From contig OX246740.1 in assembly GCA_945910005.1 (NCBI GenBank), positions 45,790,014 to 45,854,013 of the forward strand: 64,000 nt of DNA, in the 5' to 3' direction. Origin of the DNA: Isoperla grammatica (Eukaryota > Arthropoda > Insecta > Plecoptera > Perlodidae). The position numbers were made by a program, and so were the translations under genes. A model generated the notes under the pieces. It worked only from the letters and a program-made list of their open reading frames with translations. It was not told where the DNA came from and searched no databases. This document shows, in pieces, positions 43,701 to 55,758 of the stretch. Within the stretch, counting starts at the first letter, position 1, and each line of letters opens with the position of its first letter.

Positions 43701-46700
43701 TAACGGTAAAACGGTTCGTTGTTTGCACAAACGATTTACTTTTTCGCGATCACGTGATCAAGATCTAACAAATGCGATTTTAAACAGACAGTGTGCTGAT
43801 ACTGGATTTTTAGAGTTAGTTAAAAAACGGCTTCCTGGATATTCTTGGATGTTTTTTAAATCCATTGAGACCCTCTGTCCGTAAATCTATCTAGCTTTGG
43901 TGCTTCAATTACAATAAGAATGAATCGGGATACAATGAGATGTTTACATGCAAACATTGAGAGCAGTGGGTTATCTATCAGTGTAAGCAATTCAACTTCC
44001 ATCGAGTGGCGTGGCGTACGGGGTAGCGGCGTCGGCTAGAGTTTTCGCGGTCCGGGGTTCGAGTCCCGTAACCGGCAGTCTTTTTTTCTTCCATATTCAG
44101 ACAAGCAAAGTTGAGAAGGGTTTACTAAGGGGAAATGTTTTTTTCAAGCGCTCGTAGCTATCATACGGGATGTCCAAATTTGTTTTTGTGTTTTTTTTAT
44201 TTTTTTTGCGATAATTATCTAGACATCCTGAAAACGAAATTATGCTGGGGGTCATACTTACAGAGATACAGGCGCCCAAAATTTCAAATTTTGTCTCAGA
44301 AGAGCACAATCGGAGAATTTTGAAAATTTTGATTTTTTTTATTTTTTTAAAAATACGAGTCATATTAAGAGAGCAATGAATAAGAAGAAATTGACAAACA
44401 AATAATTCTATCTCAAACCGTTTACCCGTAAAAAAAATAAAAACCTCAAAAAATCAACTATTTTGGTTACCTGAAGTTAGCGTCGCCTCACCACGACCGG
44501 TGCAAACCGACGCTACCGACGCTAATACCACGTCACCACGGATTCTTTCTGACCTTAAGTTCGAAGCTACGACTAACTAGGTACCACCGTTCATCCACAA
44601 TCGGTACCGAAAGTGGAACTTGACAAGAAAATCTTAAAAATTTCAGCGACGCCTGACGTCGTTTACAATAAACATAGCGAAGCGATGATTTTTTTCATAG
44701 TAGATAATTGTCAGATCTACCTCGGGAATAAACATTAAAATCGCCCAAATAAACATTATAGCCGTAAAGAATATAATACTAAAAAACAGAGTGTATTTGA
44801 GCACGTCTTTGGCGACGCGTAGCGTCTTTTGTTAAAGGGTTAAGAAAATAATGATTAGCGTTTCTCCATTAGACGTTCATACTCTATACATAAAACATGT
44901 TAATGTTTGTCTTGCATTAATGGTTAGCCGAGGAAACATGTTTTAATGTTGGCTGTTCAGTGTGATGTTCCCAACGTGGGTCCCAAAACTACGTTTTCTG
45001 TGGATGTGTATCAGGAGTTCAGACAGCTATAGGAGGTTATAGTGAAGTTCCCAACGTCAAGTCTTGAAAGACTCAAAACTGCGTTTTCTGGCAATGTGTA
45101 TCCGGAGTTCAGACGGCTATAGGAGGTTATGATATAAGCTAACTGAATACCCCGAACAATGTACAACATTGAGAGCAGTGTGCCTTGTACCTGTGTAAGC
45201 GCTAGAAGAATCATCGTGTGCTATGGCGCATGTGGTATGTCTCCGCTTAGGATGGTCGAGGTCTGGGGTTCGAGACCCGTCACATGCACTCTTTTTTGTT
45301 TCACCCTTTTCACATATTTATATCAATACATCAACGTGTACGGACATGGTTTATTTTTTAACGGTAAAACGGTTCGTTGTTTGCACAAACGATTTACTTT
45401 TTCGCGATCACGTGATCAAGATCTAACAAATGCGATTTTAAACAGACAGTGTGCTGATACTTGATTTTTAGAGTTAGTTAAAAAACGGCTTCCTGGATAT
45501 TCTTGGATGTTTTTTAAATCCATTGAGACCCTCTGTCCGTAAATCTATCTAGCTTTGGTGCTTCAATTACAATAAGAATGAATCGGGATACAATGAGATG
45601 TTTACATGCATACATTGAGAACAGTGGGTTATCTATCAGTGTAAGCAATTCAACTTCCATCGAGTGGCGTGGCGTACGGGGTAGCGGCGTCGGCTAGAGT
45701 TTTCGCGGTCCGGGGTTCGAGTCCCGTAACCGGCAGTCTTTTTTTCTTCCATATTCAGACAAGCAAAGTTGAGAAGGGTTTACTAAGGGGAAATGTTTTT
45801 TTCAAGCGCTCGTAGCTATCATACGGGATGTCCAAATTTGTTTTTGTATTTTTTTTATTTTTTTCGCGTTAATTATCTAGACATCCTGAAAACGAAATTA
45901 TGCTGGGGGTTATACTTACAGAGATACAGGCACCCAAAATTTAAAATTTTGTCTCAGAAGAGCACAATCGGAGAATTTTGAAATTTTTGATTTTTTTTAT
46001 TTTTTTAAAAATACGAGTCATATTAAGAGAGTAATGAATAAGAAGAAATTGACAACCAAATAATTCTATCTCAAACCGTTTACCCGTAAAAAAATAAAAA
46101 CCTCAAAAAATCAACTATTTTGGTTACCTGAAGTTAGCGTCGCCTCACCACGACCGGTGCAAACCGACGCTACCGACGCTAATACCACGTCACCACGGAT
46201 TCTTTTTGACCTTAAGTTCGAAGCTACGACTAACTAGGTACCACCGTTCATCCACAATCGGTACCGAAAGTGGAACTTGACAAGAAAATCTTTGAAATTT
46301 CAGCGACGCCTGACGTCGTTTACAATAAACATAGCGAAGCGATGATTTTTTTCATAGTAGATAATTGTCAGATCTACCTCGGGAATAAACATTAAAATCG
46401 CCCAAATAAACATTATATCCGTAAAGAATATAATACTAAAAAACAGAGTGTATTTGAGCACGTCTTTGGCGACGGGTAGCGTCTTTTGTTAAAGGGTTAA
46501 GAAAATAATGATTAGCGTTTCTCCATTAGACGTTCATACTCTATACATAAAACATGTTAATGCTTTTCTTGCATTAATGGTTAGCCGAGGAAACATGTTT
46601 TAATGTTGGCTGTTCAGTGTGATGTTCCCAACGTGGGTCCCAAAACTACGTTTTCTGTGGATGTGTATCAGGAGTTCAGACAGCTATAGGAGGTTATAGT

Positions 46701-49265
46701 GAAGTTCCCAACGTCAAGTCTTGAAAGACTCAAAACTGCGTTTTCTGGCAATGTGTATCCGGAGTTCAGACGGCTATAGGAGGTTATGATATAAGCTAAC
46801 TGAATACCCCGAACAATGTACAACATTGAGAGCAGTGTGCCTTGTACCTGTGTAAGCGCTAGAAGAATCATCGTGTGCTATGGCGCATGTGGTATGTCTC
46901 CGCTTAGGATGGTCGAGGTCTGGGGTTCGAGACCCGTCACATGCACTCTTTTTTGTTTCACCCTTTTCACATATTTATATCAATACATCAACGTGCACGG
47001 ACATGGTTTATTTTTTAACGGTAAAACGGTTCGTTGTTTGCACAAACGATTTACTTTTTCGCGATCACGTGATCAAGATCTAACAAATGCGATTTTAAAC
47101 AGACAGTGTGCTGATACTGGATTTTTAGAGTTAGTTAAAAAACGGCTTCCTGGATATTCTTGGATGTTTTTTAAATCCATTGAGACCCTCTGTCCGTAAA
47201 TCTATCTAGCTTTGGTGCTTCAATTACAATAAGAATGAATCGGGATACAATGAGATGTTTACATGCATACATTGAGAGCAGTGGGTTATCTATCAGTGTA
47301 AGCAATTCAACTTCCATCGAGTGGCGTGGCGTACGGGGTAGCGGCGTCGGCTAGAGTTTTCGCGGTCCGGGGTTCGAGTCCCGTAACCGGCAGTCTTTTT
47401 TTCTTCCATATTCAGACAAGCAAAGTTGAGAAGGGTTTACTAAGGGGAAATGTTTTTTTCAAGCGCTCGTAGCTATCATACGGGATGTCCAAATTTGTTT
47501 TTGTATTTTTTTTATTTTTTTTGCGATAATTATCTAGACATCCTGAAAACGAAATTATGCTGGGGGTCATACTTACAGAGATACAGGCGCCCAAAATTTC
47601 AAATTTTGTCTCAGAAGAGCACAATCGGAGAATTTTGAAATTTTTGATTTTTTTTATTTTTTTAAAAATACGAGTCATATTAAGAGAGCAATGAATAAGA
47701 AGGAATTGACAACTAAAAAATTCTATCTCAAACCGTTTACCCGTAAAAAAATAAAAACCTTAACAAATCAACTATTTTGGTTACCTGAAGTTGGCGTCGC
47801 CTCACCACGACCTGTGCAAACCGACGCTACCGACGCTCATACCACGTCACCAAGGATTCTTTCTGACCTTAAGTTCGAAGCTACGACTAACTAGGTACCA
47901 CCGTTCATCCACAATCGGTACCGAAAGTGGAACTTGACAAGAAAATCTTTGAAATTTCAGCGACGCCTGACGTCGTTTACAATAAACATAGCGAAGCGAT
48001 GATTTTTTTCATAGTAGATAATTGTCAGATCTACCTCGGGAATAAACATTAAAATCGCCCAAATAAACATTATAGCCGTAAAGAATATAATACTAAAAAA
48101 CAGAGTGTATTTGAGCACGTCTTTGGCGACGCGTAGCGTCTTTTGTTAAAGGGTTAAGAAAATAATGATTACATCTTCTCCATAAGACGTTCATACTCTA
48201 TACATAAAACATGTTAATGCTTGTCTTGCATTAATGGTTAGCCGAGGAAACATGTTTTAATGTTGGCTGTTCAGTGTGATGTTCCCAACGTGGGTCCCAA
48301 AACTAAGTTTTCTGTGGATGTGTATCAGGAGTTCAGACAGCTATAGGAGGTTATAGTGAAGTTCCCAACGTCAAGTCTTGAAAGACTCAAAACTGCGTTT
48401 TCTGGCAATGTGTATCCGGAGTTCAGACGGCTATAGGAGGTTATGATATAAGCTAACTGAATACCCCGAACAATGTACAACATTGAGAGCAGTGTGCCTT
48501 GTACCTGTGTAAGCGCTGGAAGTATCATCGTGTGCTATGGCGCATGTGGTATGTCTCCGCTTAGGATGGTCGAGGTCTGGGGTTCGAGACCCGTCACATC
48601 CACTCTTTTTTGTTTCACCATTTTCACATATTTATATCAATACATCAACGTGCACGGACATGGTTTATTTTTTAACGGTCAAACGGTTCGTTGTTTCCAC
48701 AAACGAATTACTTTTTCGCGATCACGTGATAAGTTCTAACAAATGCGATTTTAAAAAGACAATGTGCTGATACTGGATTTCGTGGAGCTAGTTAAAAAAA
48801 CGGCTTCTTGGATATTCTTGGATATTTTTTAAATCCAATGAGACCCTCTGTCCGTAAATCCATCCATCTTTGGTGTTACAATTACAATAAGAATGAATCG
48901 AGGTACAATGAGATTCATACATGCATACATTGAGAGCAGTGTGTTATTACCAGTGTGAGCAACTCATTTTCCATCGTGTGGCATGGCGTTGGTGAAGCGT
49001 CGTTCGCTTAGAATTTTCGAGGTCGGGGGTCCGAGATTCGTTACCAGCACTTTTTTTTCTTTAATATTCAGAGTCATGTTCATAGTTGAGAAGGGTTTTA
49101 AGGAAACATTTTTTAGTGCTCGTAGCTACGAAACGGGTGGTCCAAATTTGTTTTCGTATTGTTTTTATTTTTTATTTACCCTCATGTAGACGTCCGTAAT
49201 AGTAAATTATGCTGGGGGCCATACTAACAGAGATACAGGCGCCGAAAGTTTTAATTTTTTTTTCA

Positions 49266-49895
49266 ATGAAAATACCGTCCATAAACTAGGTCGCAACCTC
49301 TAGATGACCTTCAAACAAAACATTAAGTCCATAAACTAGTTCACGATCAATTATGGTGCTTCCAATTATTTATGCTCGTTATTGTATGCACACGTAGAGT
49401 GGTGCTGGTATTTTTGCAACTGTTCCTCTCGCACAGGCAGGGCTGATGATGGACTTGTTGGCGGTTTCCGTCGTCAGTCCTGTCTTTGCGTTGGGGAGAA
49501 CACTCTGTGAAACTGAAGAGTTTCGACGCAAAAAATGGTAGCAATGTTAAATAGTTATTAGAAATAAATATTATTGGAAAAAGAAATGTTTTTAGTTGGC
49601 ATTCAGGAGGTGAACTAGGTTACAACTTACAACCCTTTCATTACCGGGAGTTTGCTGTGAAAGGGTTGCTGCTGGGAAGGGAGGTGAGACTGGAAGCAAG
49701 GTGCTAAGTACAAATCAGTGTATATATACCTTGCTTCCAGTATCTCCTCTTTAACCCATGACCCCCAACCCCATCCCCCCCATCTTCCTCCCACCCATAT
49801 ATGTATATATATATATATGTATATATAAATAACAAACAGCATGGGTTGAACAAGATTTATTGAACAGTCATAATGTACAGTGAACAGAGCAAGAA
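49266..49895. other. Array flank and possible 3' UTR (minus strand)
   Basis: Contains a small inverted pair ACTGGAAGCAAGGT / ACCTTGCTTCCAGT (about 49689-49742) and a TA-rich run (49796-49827). On the minus strand, AATAAA at about 49856-49861 lies some 35-40 bases past the stop of the candidate exon 50163-49896, a plausible poly(A) signal. Confidence 0.4.
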
Positions 49896-50163
49896 CTATG
49901 ATGGGAATGAGAAGCAGGGTGTTAGGTGCAATAAATGAACACAACAACATGAGTTAAATGGCATATATTGAGAAGATAAGTATAGTATATTCACCACAGC
50001 AAGTAGAGGTTCCATGGCATTGAGAATGGCTGGCAAGTGCCCGGGATCGGCGTTGGAGAGTTGTTGTATGACGTTCGAGCGAGAGATGCAAGTAGTCGGA
50101 AGAGATGTAGTAGTAGAAGTTTGGCAAGATGTGTTTGTAAAGGGTATGAACCCCTCCATTGGC
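49896..50163 (-). CDS. Candidate terminal coding exon (minus strand)
   Basis: Minus-strand acceptor GTTCTTTGTTCCAG|G at 50164-50166. One carried-in base, then an open frame (PMEGFIPFTNTSCQTSTTTS ... SRSNVIQQLSNADPGHLPAI ... NAMEPLLAVV) to a stop at 49898-49896, followed by AATAAA. The incoming phase (one base completes a codon) matches the candidate exon 52986-52816, which leaves two bases. A GTGAAT donor after LLAV (exon end 49995) is an alternative ending. The SNVIQQLSNADPGHL segment looks like genuine protein, but no family is recognised. Overlapping frames on both strands are weaker because they ignore the splice signals. Confidence 0.42.
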
Positions 50164-50309
50164 CTGGAACAAAGAACGAGACACATTAATGGAGGCGATA
50201 CTGCTAGAAACAACGTACAAATGTCCACGCCGACTAGAGCTCTCGTATTAGCAAAGGCACACACGGAATGTTTCATGCATTTTTTTACTACGAGAGCTCC
50301 CATCAACTT

Positions 50310-51745
50310 GTGCGACGTAACCTAACTGTTGGGCTCGTATTTCCGCTACCACCGTAATTTTGCAAGTTAGAATTTGTTTTTAAACTGAATCACGTACATT
50401 GAAGTGTTATGATTTTAAATAGAAAATGGGGTTATAACCAAATTTTGTAAATAATTTTTTATTTGTTTAAGGAAATTTAAGAATTGTTTCCATGAATGCA
50501 CAGCTTCCTATTAGACTAGAATCCATTTTTAATTCACTTATCAAAATTGAGCTTTTCTTTGCAATTTTTATTCTTTTTTGATACATGATATAGCTGTTTT
50601 TGTATTCTTCTCATTATCAATGTTTTAATCGTCCTCCATATAAATGACTAATTAGTGTTTGAGCAGGAGACGTTAAATTGAAAAGTAGAAAGTTTTTCTA
50701 GGACTTTTGTGTGAGCAAAGATTTCTCTCAATTCAATACTAGCTGCTTATATTTCTAGTCAAGGATTGGCATTCAAGTAGAGCAAGGTCATAAACATGTG
50801 CAATAGATTTGGTGATGTGATATGATGTGTGAGGCTACATTATGACATGACATATGACATTTAGGATCCACCTTTTGCGTTTATACGAAATGCGAACTAG
50901 ATTAGTTTAAATATGTTAATTGTAAGCTAATAATCACTAATATACAGTATAACTGTTTATACTTCAACTGATATAATGTAGGCTAGTGCATTTAATTAAC
51001 GTTATATTTTATATATTATATACGTGCAGTTTAATCGCTTCGGTTGTAATTATGCATAGGTTGCACGTACGTCACAACTTAAGCGCGTGGCGGCCACATT
51101 TGTGATCAAACTTTGACGTTGCCATGGAGAAACAATTCAAGGATGTTGTGGTAAAACACATTAATTCTTAGTCCTTTAAAATCCAGCATGTTTTTTAAAT
51201 AAAATTGGAATGTGTGGTAATTATTTATTTTTGTATTACTTATGTTAGCTTTATTAAATTCTAAATAAGGCTTATTTATTTAATTTGACTAGTATTTGCC
51301 AATGATCTAGGATTGGTCCTCGTCAATTGTGTCGCAATCATGACCGCTGTGACGTCACGTGGGAACTAAGAATTATTGCACTCACAGTATGTAATTCTAA
51401 TACACTAATTCATATTGTATTCATGTTGTTCACCATTGAGTGGGGTTCCGAGTGTTGTCCCTTAGTACACCATGTTATATTCAACATGTTATGTGTCTTG
51501 TCCTCGAAATGCATTATGTCTATGATATTACAATAATTACATAACATTAGCCTCACTATTATTTGATGTACTTATCTGAATCCCAACTCTACTCATATCC
51601 TCAAATTACATTAAAAGTGTTGTAACAGGAGTCGTAGTGAGGCTATACTACAAAATTTAACCCAACTAAAATTAAATACTTTACTAAAACAAAAACAACA
51701 AAAAACAAACATTGTCTTATACAAAATGTTATATATTAGTGATTG
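50310..51745. other. Intergenic or intronic stretch with a CRE/E-box composite
   Basis: No supported coding sequence. At about 51350-51362 the sequence TGACGTCACGTGGG combines a CRE palindrome with a CACGTG E-box. A GCCATGG start-like context at 51121-51127 (MEKQFKDVV before GTAAAA) is too short to call. Confidence 0.4.
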
Positions 51746-51748
51746 TTA

Positions 51749-52157
51749 AGGCCGATTCACAATTGAAATAAGAGTTGCAATAAGAAACAGCGAAATAGTG
51801 AAATAACAAGCAACTGGTTCACAACCGACGACTAGTTGCTTATTTCAGTAGTCAAAGCAGCGCCTTAATTGTGTACTTACTATCATTGACTATATAACAG
51901 CAAAATATCTGGTGCCACTGTTTTTGTTTTGATTTCCGTAGTTGACCTTCTCATATGGCTCTTCTGCGTTCTGATTGGTTCGTCATAAGGTGCATCATGG
52001 GAAGTTGAAATAAGAAATGGAATTGATTCATTTCTTATGACTATTTCAATCCACTGTGATGGTTGTGAACCACAGCATTGTTATTGCATGTTCCAATTCG
52101 CTTAAACCTTATTGCTATTTCACTAAACCAACTCTTATTTCAATTGTGAATCGGCCT
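51749..52157. mobile_element. Harbinger-type MITE (TSD TTA)
   Basis: Terminal repeats begin AGGCCGATTCACAATTGAAA and are perfect for at least 28 bp; TTA on each side (51746-51748 and 52158-52160). Internal inverted blocks (GGTTCACAACC / GGTTGTGAACC; TGAAATAAGAAAT / ATTTCTTA). Contains CTGATTGG at 51971. Confidence 0.92.
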
Positions 52158-52160
52158 TTA

Positions 52161-52815
52161 GCGTACAGTTTATATTTGTAAACAATCGAAGCTTTTATTT
52201 TATTTTTGAACTTCAATGTTACTTATATTAACCATACGCATGTGAAAATAGGCACGTTATTAATAAATATGTTATTATTTACTTACTATCACTATCAGGT
52301 AGACATTTGTGTATATTTCTCTACATTATAAAAGACGCGATAACTTTTGGAGCAGTATTCCTCAATAAAGTTTTGGATTTTCATTTTTCAGTTATTAAAA
52401 GAACTATTTCCGTTGTCCAATAGGGACAAAATTTAAATTGCTACGATTTTTATGAAGCTTGCAAACATTTAATAAATACAGTGTATGCTCTAAGTTTAAA
52501 ATGCTGAAAGTTACGTTATAAATAAACTAAATTGTTAACGAAAGGGTTGAGCTAACCATACCGAGTGTTCTATCCATAATTAGCTCAGGTAAGTGTTCAC
52601 ATAGCCCCACTCTTTACGATTTGAAGTTGTCAAATACTAATGCGTACAAACCTGGGCCGTAAATAATTTCTAACTTTACCTGTGTTACGCGATCAAAACC
52701 CTAAGATACTATACAATGTACAAATAATAAACATTGATTGCCATGTTTTCCAGGGATGTGCTCTGTAGAATACAATAGAGGATTAAAAAAATAATTGAAA
52801 CTGGTTCACGCTCAC
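52161..52815. other. Intergenic or intronic stretch
   Basis: AT-rich; if the minus-strand exon pair is real this is the intron between 52816 and 50163. No feature seen. Confidence 0.35.
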
Positions 52816-52986
52816 CCATCATCCTTCCTGCATGTTGTCACATCCGTTGTCTTGTCCTGTCGTTGTGGTTGCAGTGGCATGAATGACTGTCGCCTTGCAG
52901 CGAAGATAGGGGATGCGACGGCAGCGATCCCATCATGCACGGGAAAGAAATGGGACACAACATTAGCAAAGCTATGTAGATCTTTG
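52816..52986 (-). CDS. Candidate internal coding exon (minus strand)
   Basis: Minus-strand frame open for 56 codons: KDLHSFANVVSHFFPVHDGI, then AAVASPIFAARRQSFMPL, ending TTCRKDDG and two carried-out bases at the donor GATGG|GTGAGC (exon end 52816). The carried-out phase fits the exon at 50163. The acceptor (GTTTTTAACTGAAG, AG at 52988-52987) is mediocre, and a MITE begins only 28 bp upstream (53014). The incoming phase (two bases carried in) is compatible with the 58116-58046 candidate first exon. The plus-strand ORF over the same DNA is the alternative reading. Function unknown. Confidence 0.38.
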
Positions 52987-53013
52987 CTTCAGTTAAAAAC
53001 ATCTCTCTGGTAA

Positions 53014-53161
53014 AGGTTGGTCCACACAGATTTTTAAGACATACGATTTAAGGTGCGTTCACACAAAGTTAAAGTTTTAAGACGTTGTTTTCATTGTTGT
53101 TTTTAAAACAACTTCTTAAAACCTTATGCATTATGTCTTAAAAATCTGTGTGGACCAGCCT
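53014..53161. mobile_element. 148-bp MITE (TSD TAA)
   Basis: Terminal AGGTTGGTCCACACAGATTT paired with its near complement ending GGACCAGCCT over about 30 bp; TAA at 53011-53013 and 53162-53164. Lies just upstream of the minus-strand candidate exon. Confidence 0.88.
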
Positions 53162-53399
53162 TAACGTAATTATCATACTTAAAGCCTTATCATGTTGAAA
53201 TGATATTAATACTTAGTTATTTGAGCAATGTTTTCGATTGATATTTTGTATTTATAATTTATATTTCTTTGATGTACAGTACAAATAATGAATGTTGGAT
53301 ATTTAGTGTTATTATTCCGCATGATTTTTTATGTCATTGAAATAATAATAAATAAATCGAATAAAGAAATAGTATACACGTCGAACAAGCGAAACTATA

Positions 53400-53900
53400 T
53401 TAAATGCGGTTAAATGTCACATATAATATAATAGTCATTCACATGTTCATGAATGGAATAAATTTCCTTTGAATCAAGCAGTAATTAATGTCCGAATTCA
53501 CCAAACTTTTTAATCGGCCGATTTACTAATCTCGGATTGGTTACGATGGTTTCAACAAACATATGACATACAAAATGCACTGGTGGCTGCTACCGGGTGC
53601 TATTTTTTACATCCAATTAACGGAAAATCGCCAGAGTAAAGTTTAGTGAAACCGGCCCTAAGAATATGATAGAGCCAATGTCGATTCTACAAACTGACCA
53701 ACGTCTTTTTAAGAAAACTCATCACTTTGAAGACACTGCCCAATATGTAACAGAAAGGTAACTTATGTATCAGTGAAGCCATATTGCAATCGAATAAGAA
53801 GTACATATTATGTACATCTAGTTTAAGTGCCATTTATATGTTCATGAATTGAATTAGTTTCCTTTCATTCAAGCAGTAAATTAAATTTTATTTGAAAGAA
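53400..53900. repeat. Local duplication, one copy with a 170-bp MITE
   Basis: TTCATGAATGGAATAAATTTCC...CAAGCAGTAATTAA (about 53443-53488) is paralogous to TTCATGAATTGAATTAGTTTCC...CAAGCAGTAAATTAA (about 53842-53885). Only the first is interrupted by an element at 53489-53658 with imperfect ends TGTCCGAATTCACCAAACTTT / AAAGTTTAGTGAAACCGGCCC and TAA on both sides. Confidence 0.65.
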
Positions 53901-54379
53901 TCTATGTTGTTTATTTCAGTGGAAAGGTTTTTGTACAATTTTGGGCCGCCCAAATTTTATTTTGAAACACGTTTTCTTGCAACGATTGTTGTTGTTGAAT
54001 AGATGCTAAAGAGGGTATGGGCATGCCCATAACCCTACACTGGTCATTCTGTCCTTTCATGGGACAGGAAAACAACAATGAAATTAATTAATTAATGGGT
54101 TAATTTCACAACATTCTTTATGGATATCAGTGATACTGTTATAAAAGTGATGGAAGTGGTCAGTCACAAAGCCAAAATCTTGGCGGTAGGACAATAGGTG
54201 ATGTTGATGCGGGTCAGCTGATTCCAAGGTCAATCCAATCTAGGACTTCAGATAAGATTAGCGGGCAGACGTCGAGGCAGAGACATTTCTACTGCGCTGT
54301 GACGTGAGCAAGACGCTACTAAATACGATTTTCCAATCTAATGCCTATTCTGCTAAAAAAAAAAAAAAGGAACAGAAAA

Positions 54380-54428
54380 ATGCCTATCCTAATGGGGGGG
54401 GGGGGGGGCCCCATTAGGATAGGCATTG
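54380..54428. repeat. Hairpin with a poly(G) loop
   Basis: ATGCCTATCCTAATGGGG and its exact complement enclose a G-run, followed by a C-run near 54450-54461. The stem could present the G tract; G-quadruplex formation is possible. Confidence 0.7.
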
Positions 54429-54485
54429 CATGGGGGGCAACTTCCCAGCCCCCCCCCCCCTCTCTACACACGCCTATGGACTCAA

Positions 54486-54899
54486 TGGGTACGTTCCGAA
54501 AGCTGTTGAAAATGCTAAAAGCATGTATTCAACATGTTGAATATGCCCGAGGTTTTCACTTGAGCATTTTCAACAAATGGTGTTTTTTTGTGGCATTTTA
54601 AAAATGCTGTATGGACGGACCTAACCTTGAGCTTAACCTAAGTGTAAAATTGCGCCAAAATCATATGTTTGCACATGTATTAGAGCCTAGTATATTTAAT
54701 TGATTTGACTTACGCCACTATCAACCTTTTCAATTTTGCTACACTGTTTGACAACTAATGTAGTGGGCGTGGCAAAACTACCTTGCGCCTAATTGGCCTA
54801 AACAGCCATGCCTATGCTTGAAGTGTTCCGGAAGTATATCGTGCTTATCTGGAGAATGCCAACGGCAAAGCATTTTCAACAAGTAACGGAACGCAGCCA
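54486..54899. mobile_element. MITE with TGGGTACGTTCCG ends
   Basis: Left TGGGTACGTTCCGAAAGCTG + TTGAAAATGCT; right AGCATTTTCAACAAGTAACG + GAACGCAGCCA. About 33 bp of imperfect inverted match. No clear duplication. Confidence 0.7.
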
Positions 54900-54982
54900 T
54901 AGAATGAGAACCCCGCATTAGGTGGCAAATGCTTAGGACCTGCGCTCCAACCCATGAGCCACCTCAGACGGCTTCACACTTG

Positions 54983-55390
54983 GGGTGTGTTCCAACTTGA
55001 CGTTTTTCGTAGTGGACTAAGCTTAGTTATACCCCTGTGGTTATACTAATCGAAAGGAAGTGACGTCAAAAGCAGACGACCAATGCTCCTTATTTGGCTA
55101 GTTGTTAGTGGATAGTGGGTAGTGGCCGAAAGTGTACACTACGACACCGACTAACCCACTAAACCAAGATGGTTGATGCCAGCCATCACAGCTGATACTT
55201 TTAGGTTAGGAAAATAACCAACCAGTGAGTGGAAGTATTAGTATCGTATTTATTTACATTAGATGAATAATAACAATAAATTTTGTATTAGCATACTAGG
55301 TGGCGTGCCCAAGGCCAAAGATGTTAGCATTTAGTGTGTAGCAGGTAGTGGTTAGTGGTTAGTAGGCGAAAATCAAGCTGGAACACACCC
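54983..55390. mobile_element. MITE with GGGTGTGTTCCA ends
   Basis: GGGTGTGTTCCAACTTGA pairs with TCAAGCTGGAACACACCC (one mismatch). Flanks are TTG and TTA, which could be a mutated 3-bp duplication. Interior repeats TTAGTGG-type words near both ends and includes a TGACGTCA near 55060. Confidence 0.78.
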
Positions 55391-55570
55391 TTAGTACTAA
55401 ACCATGCAATATAAAATTATAAATAATTAATAAATAAGAACCATCCATACCTACACGAAACTAGTTTCGAGCCTGGAACTTAGAAACCGCGGTTTACTCT
55501 ACCAATGCGTCAGTCGACCAAAGCTACTAGGCAGGCACGCGGCAAAGGCGGCCCCGATAACCTTGAGTAA

Positions 55571-55718
55571 AGGCGCTTTCATAGCAACACGGCAACACGT
55601 TTTTTGCGGACCGGCAAGTCAGGTGAACCAATCAGGGCAGGCACGGCAAGTTTCTGATTGGTTCACGTGATCTGCCGGTCCGGAAAAAACGTGTTGCCGT
55701 GTTGCTATGAAAGCGCCT
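55571..55718. mobile_element. 148-bp foldback MITE (TSD TAA)
   Basis: Arms starting AGGCGCTTTCATAGCAACAC are almost perfectly complementary over about 47 bp; TAA at 55568-55570 and 55719-55721. Contains CCAATCAG (55628) and CTGATTGG (55654). Confidence 0.92.
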
Positions 55719-55758
55719 TAATCAGTCATCAGTCGTACCATTGAATAACGGAGTGGGA

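Larger units (their letters stand above)
37915..49265 (+). repeat. Satellite-like array, 1657-bp unit with two tRNA-like modules
   Basis: The word ATACAGGCGCC recurs at about 37928, 39617, 40953, 42607, 44266, 45923 (with one change), 47580 and 49233. Full-length units (about 1654-1658 bp) run from about 40.2 to 48.5 kb and are nearly identical to one another. The unit at 38.9-40.2 kb lacks about 322 bp (the equivalent of 41228-41560). Left of it, 37.9-38.85 kb holds about three older monomers of 275-310 bp that share the ATCAGATCGTATTCTTGGAT and AACGGTTCGTTTCC blocks but have no tRNA-like module. The right edge (48.94-49.27 kb) is diverged. ORFs that recur in every unit (for example from 40190, 41844 and 43501) are products of repeat homogeneity. 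Confidence 0.95.

Noticed and set aside
40190..48739. Recurrent ORFs of up to 127 codons in each 1657-bp unit (plus strand), with 67-88 codon ORFs in other frames
   Set aside because: Several frames are open at once, one copy is truncated and another frameshifted, and the frame runs through the pol III boxes. Similarity between copies reflects repeat homogeneity, not coding constraint.
51124..51168. GCCATGG start with MEKQFKDVV before GTAAAA
   Set aside because: Good start context but the frame closes after 15 codons and the donor is poor.
54900..55510. Two further tRNA-like heads on the minus strand (near 54915-54975 and 55450-55515)
   Set aside because: Box B is degenerate (GGTTCTCATTC, GGCTCGAAACT) and no body or tail could be defined; too weak to annotate.
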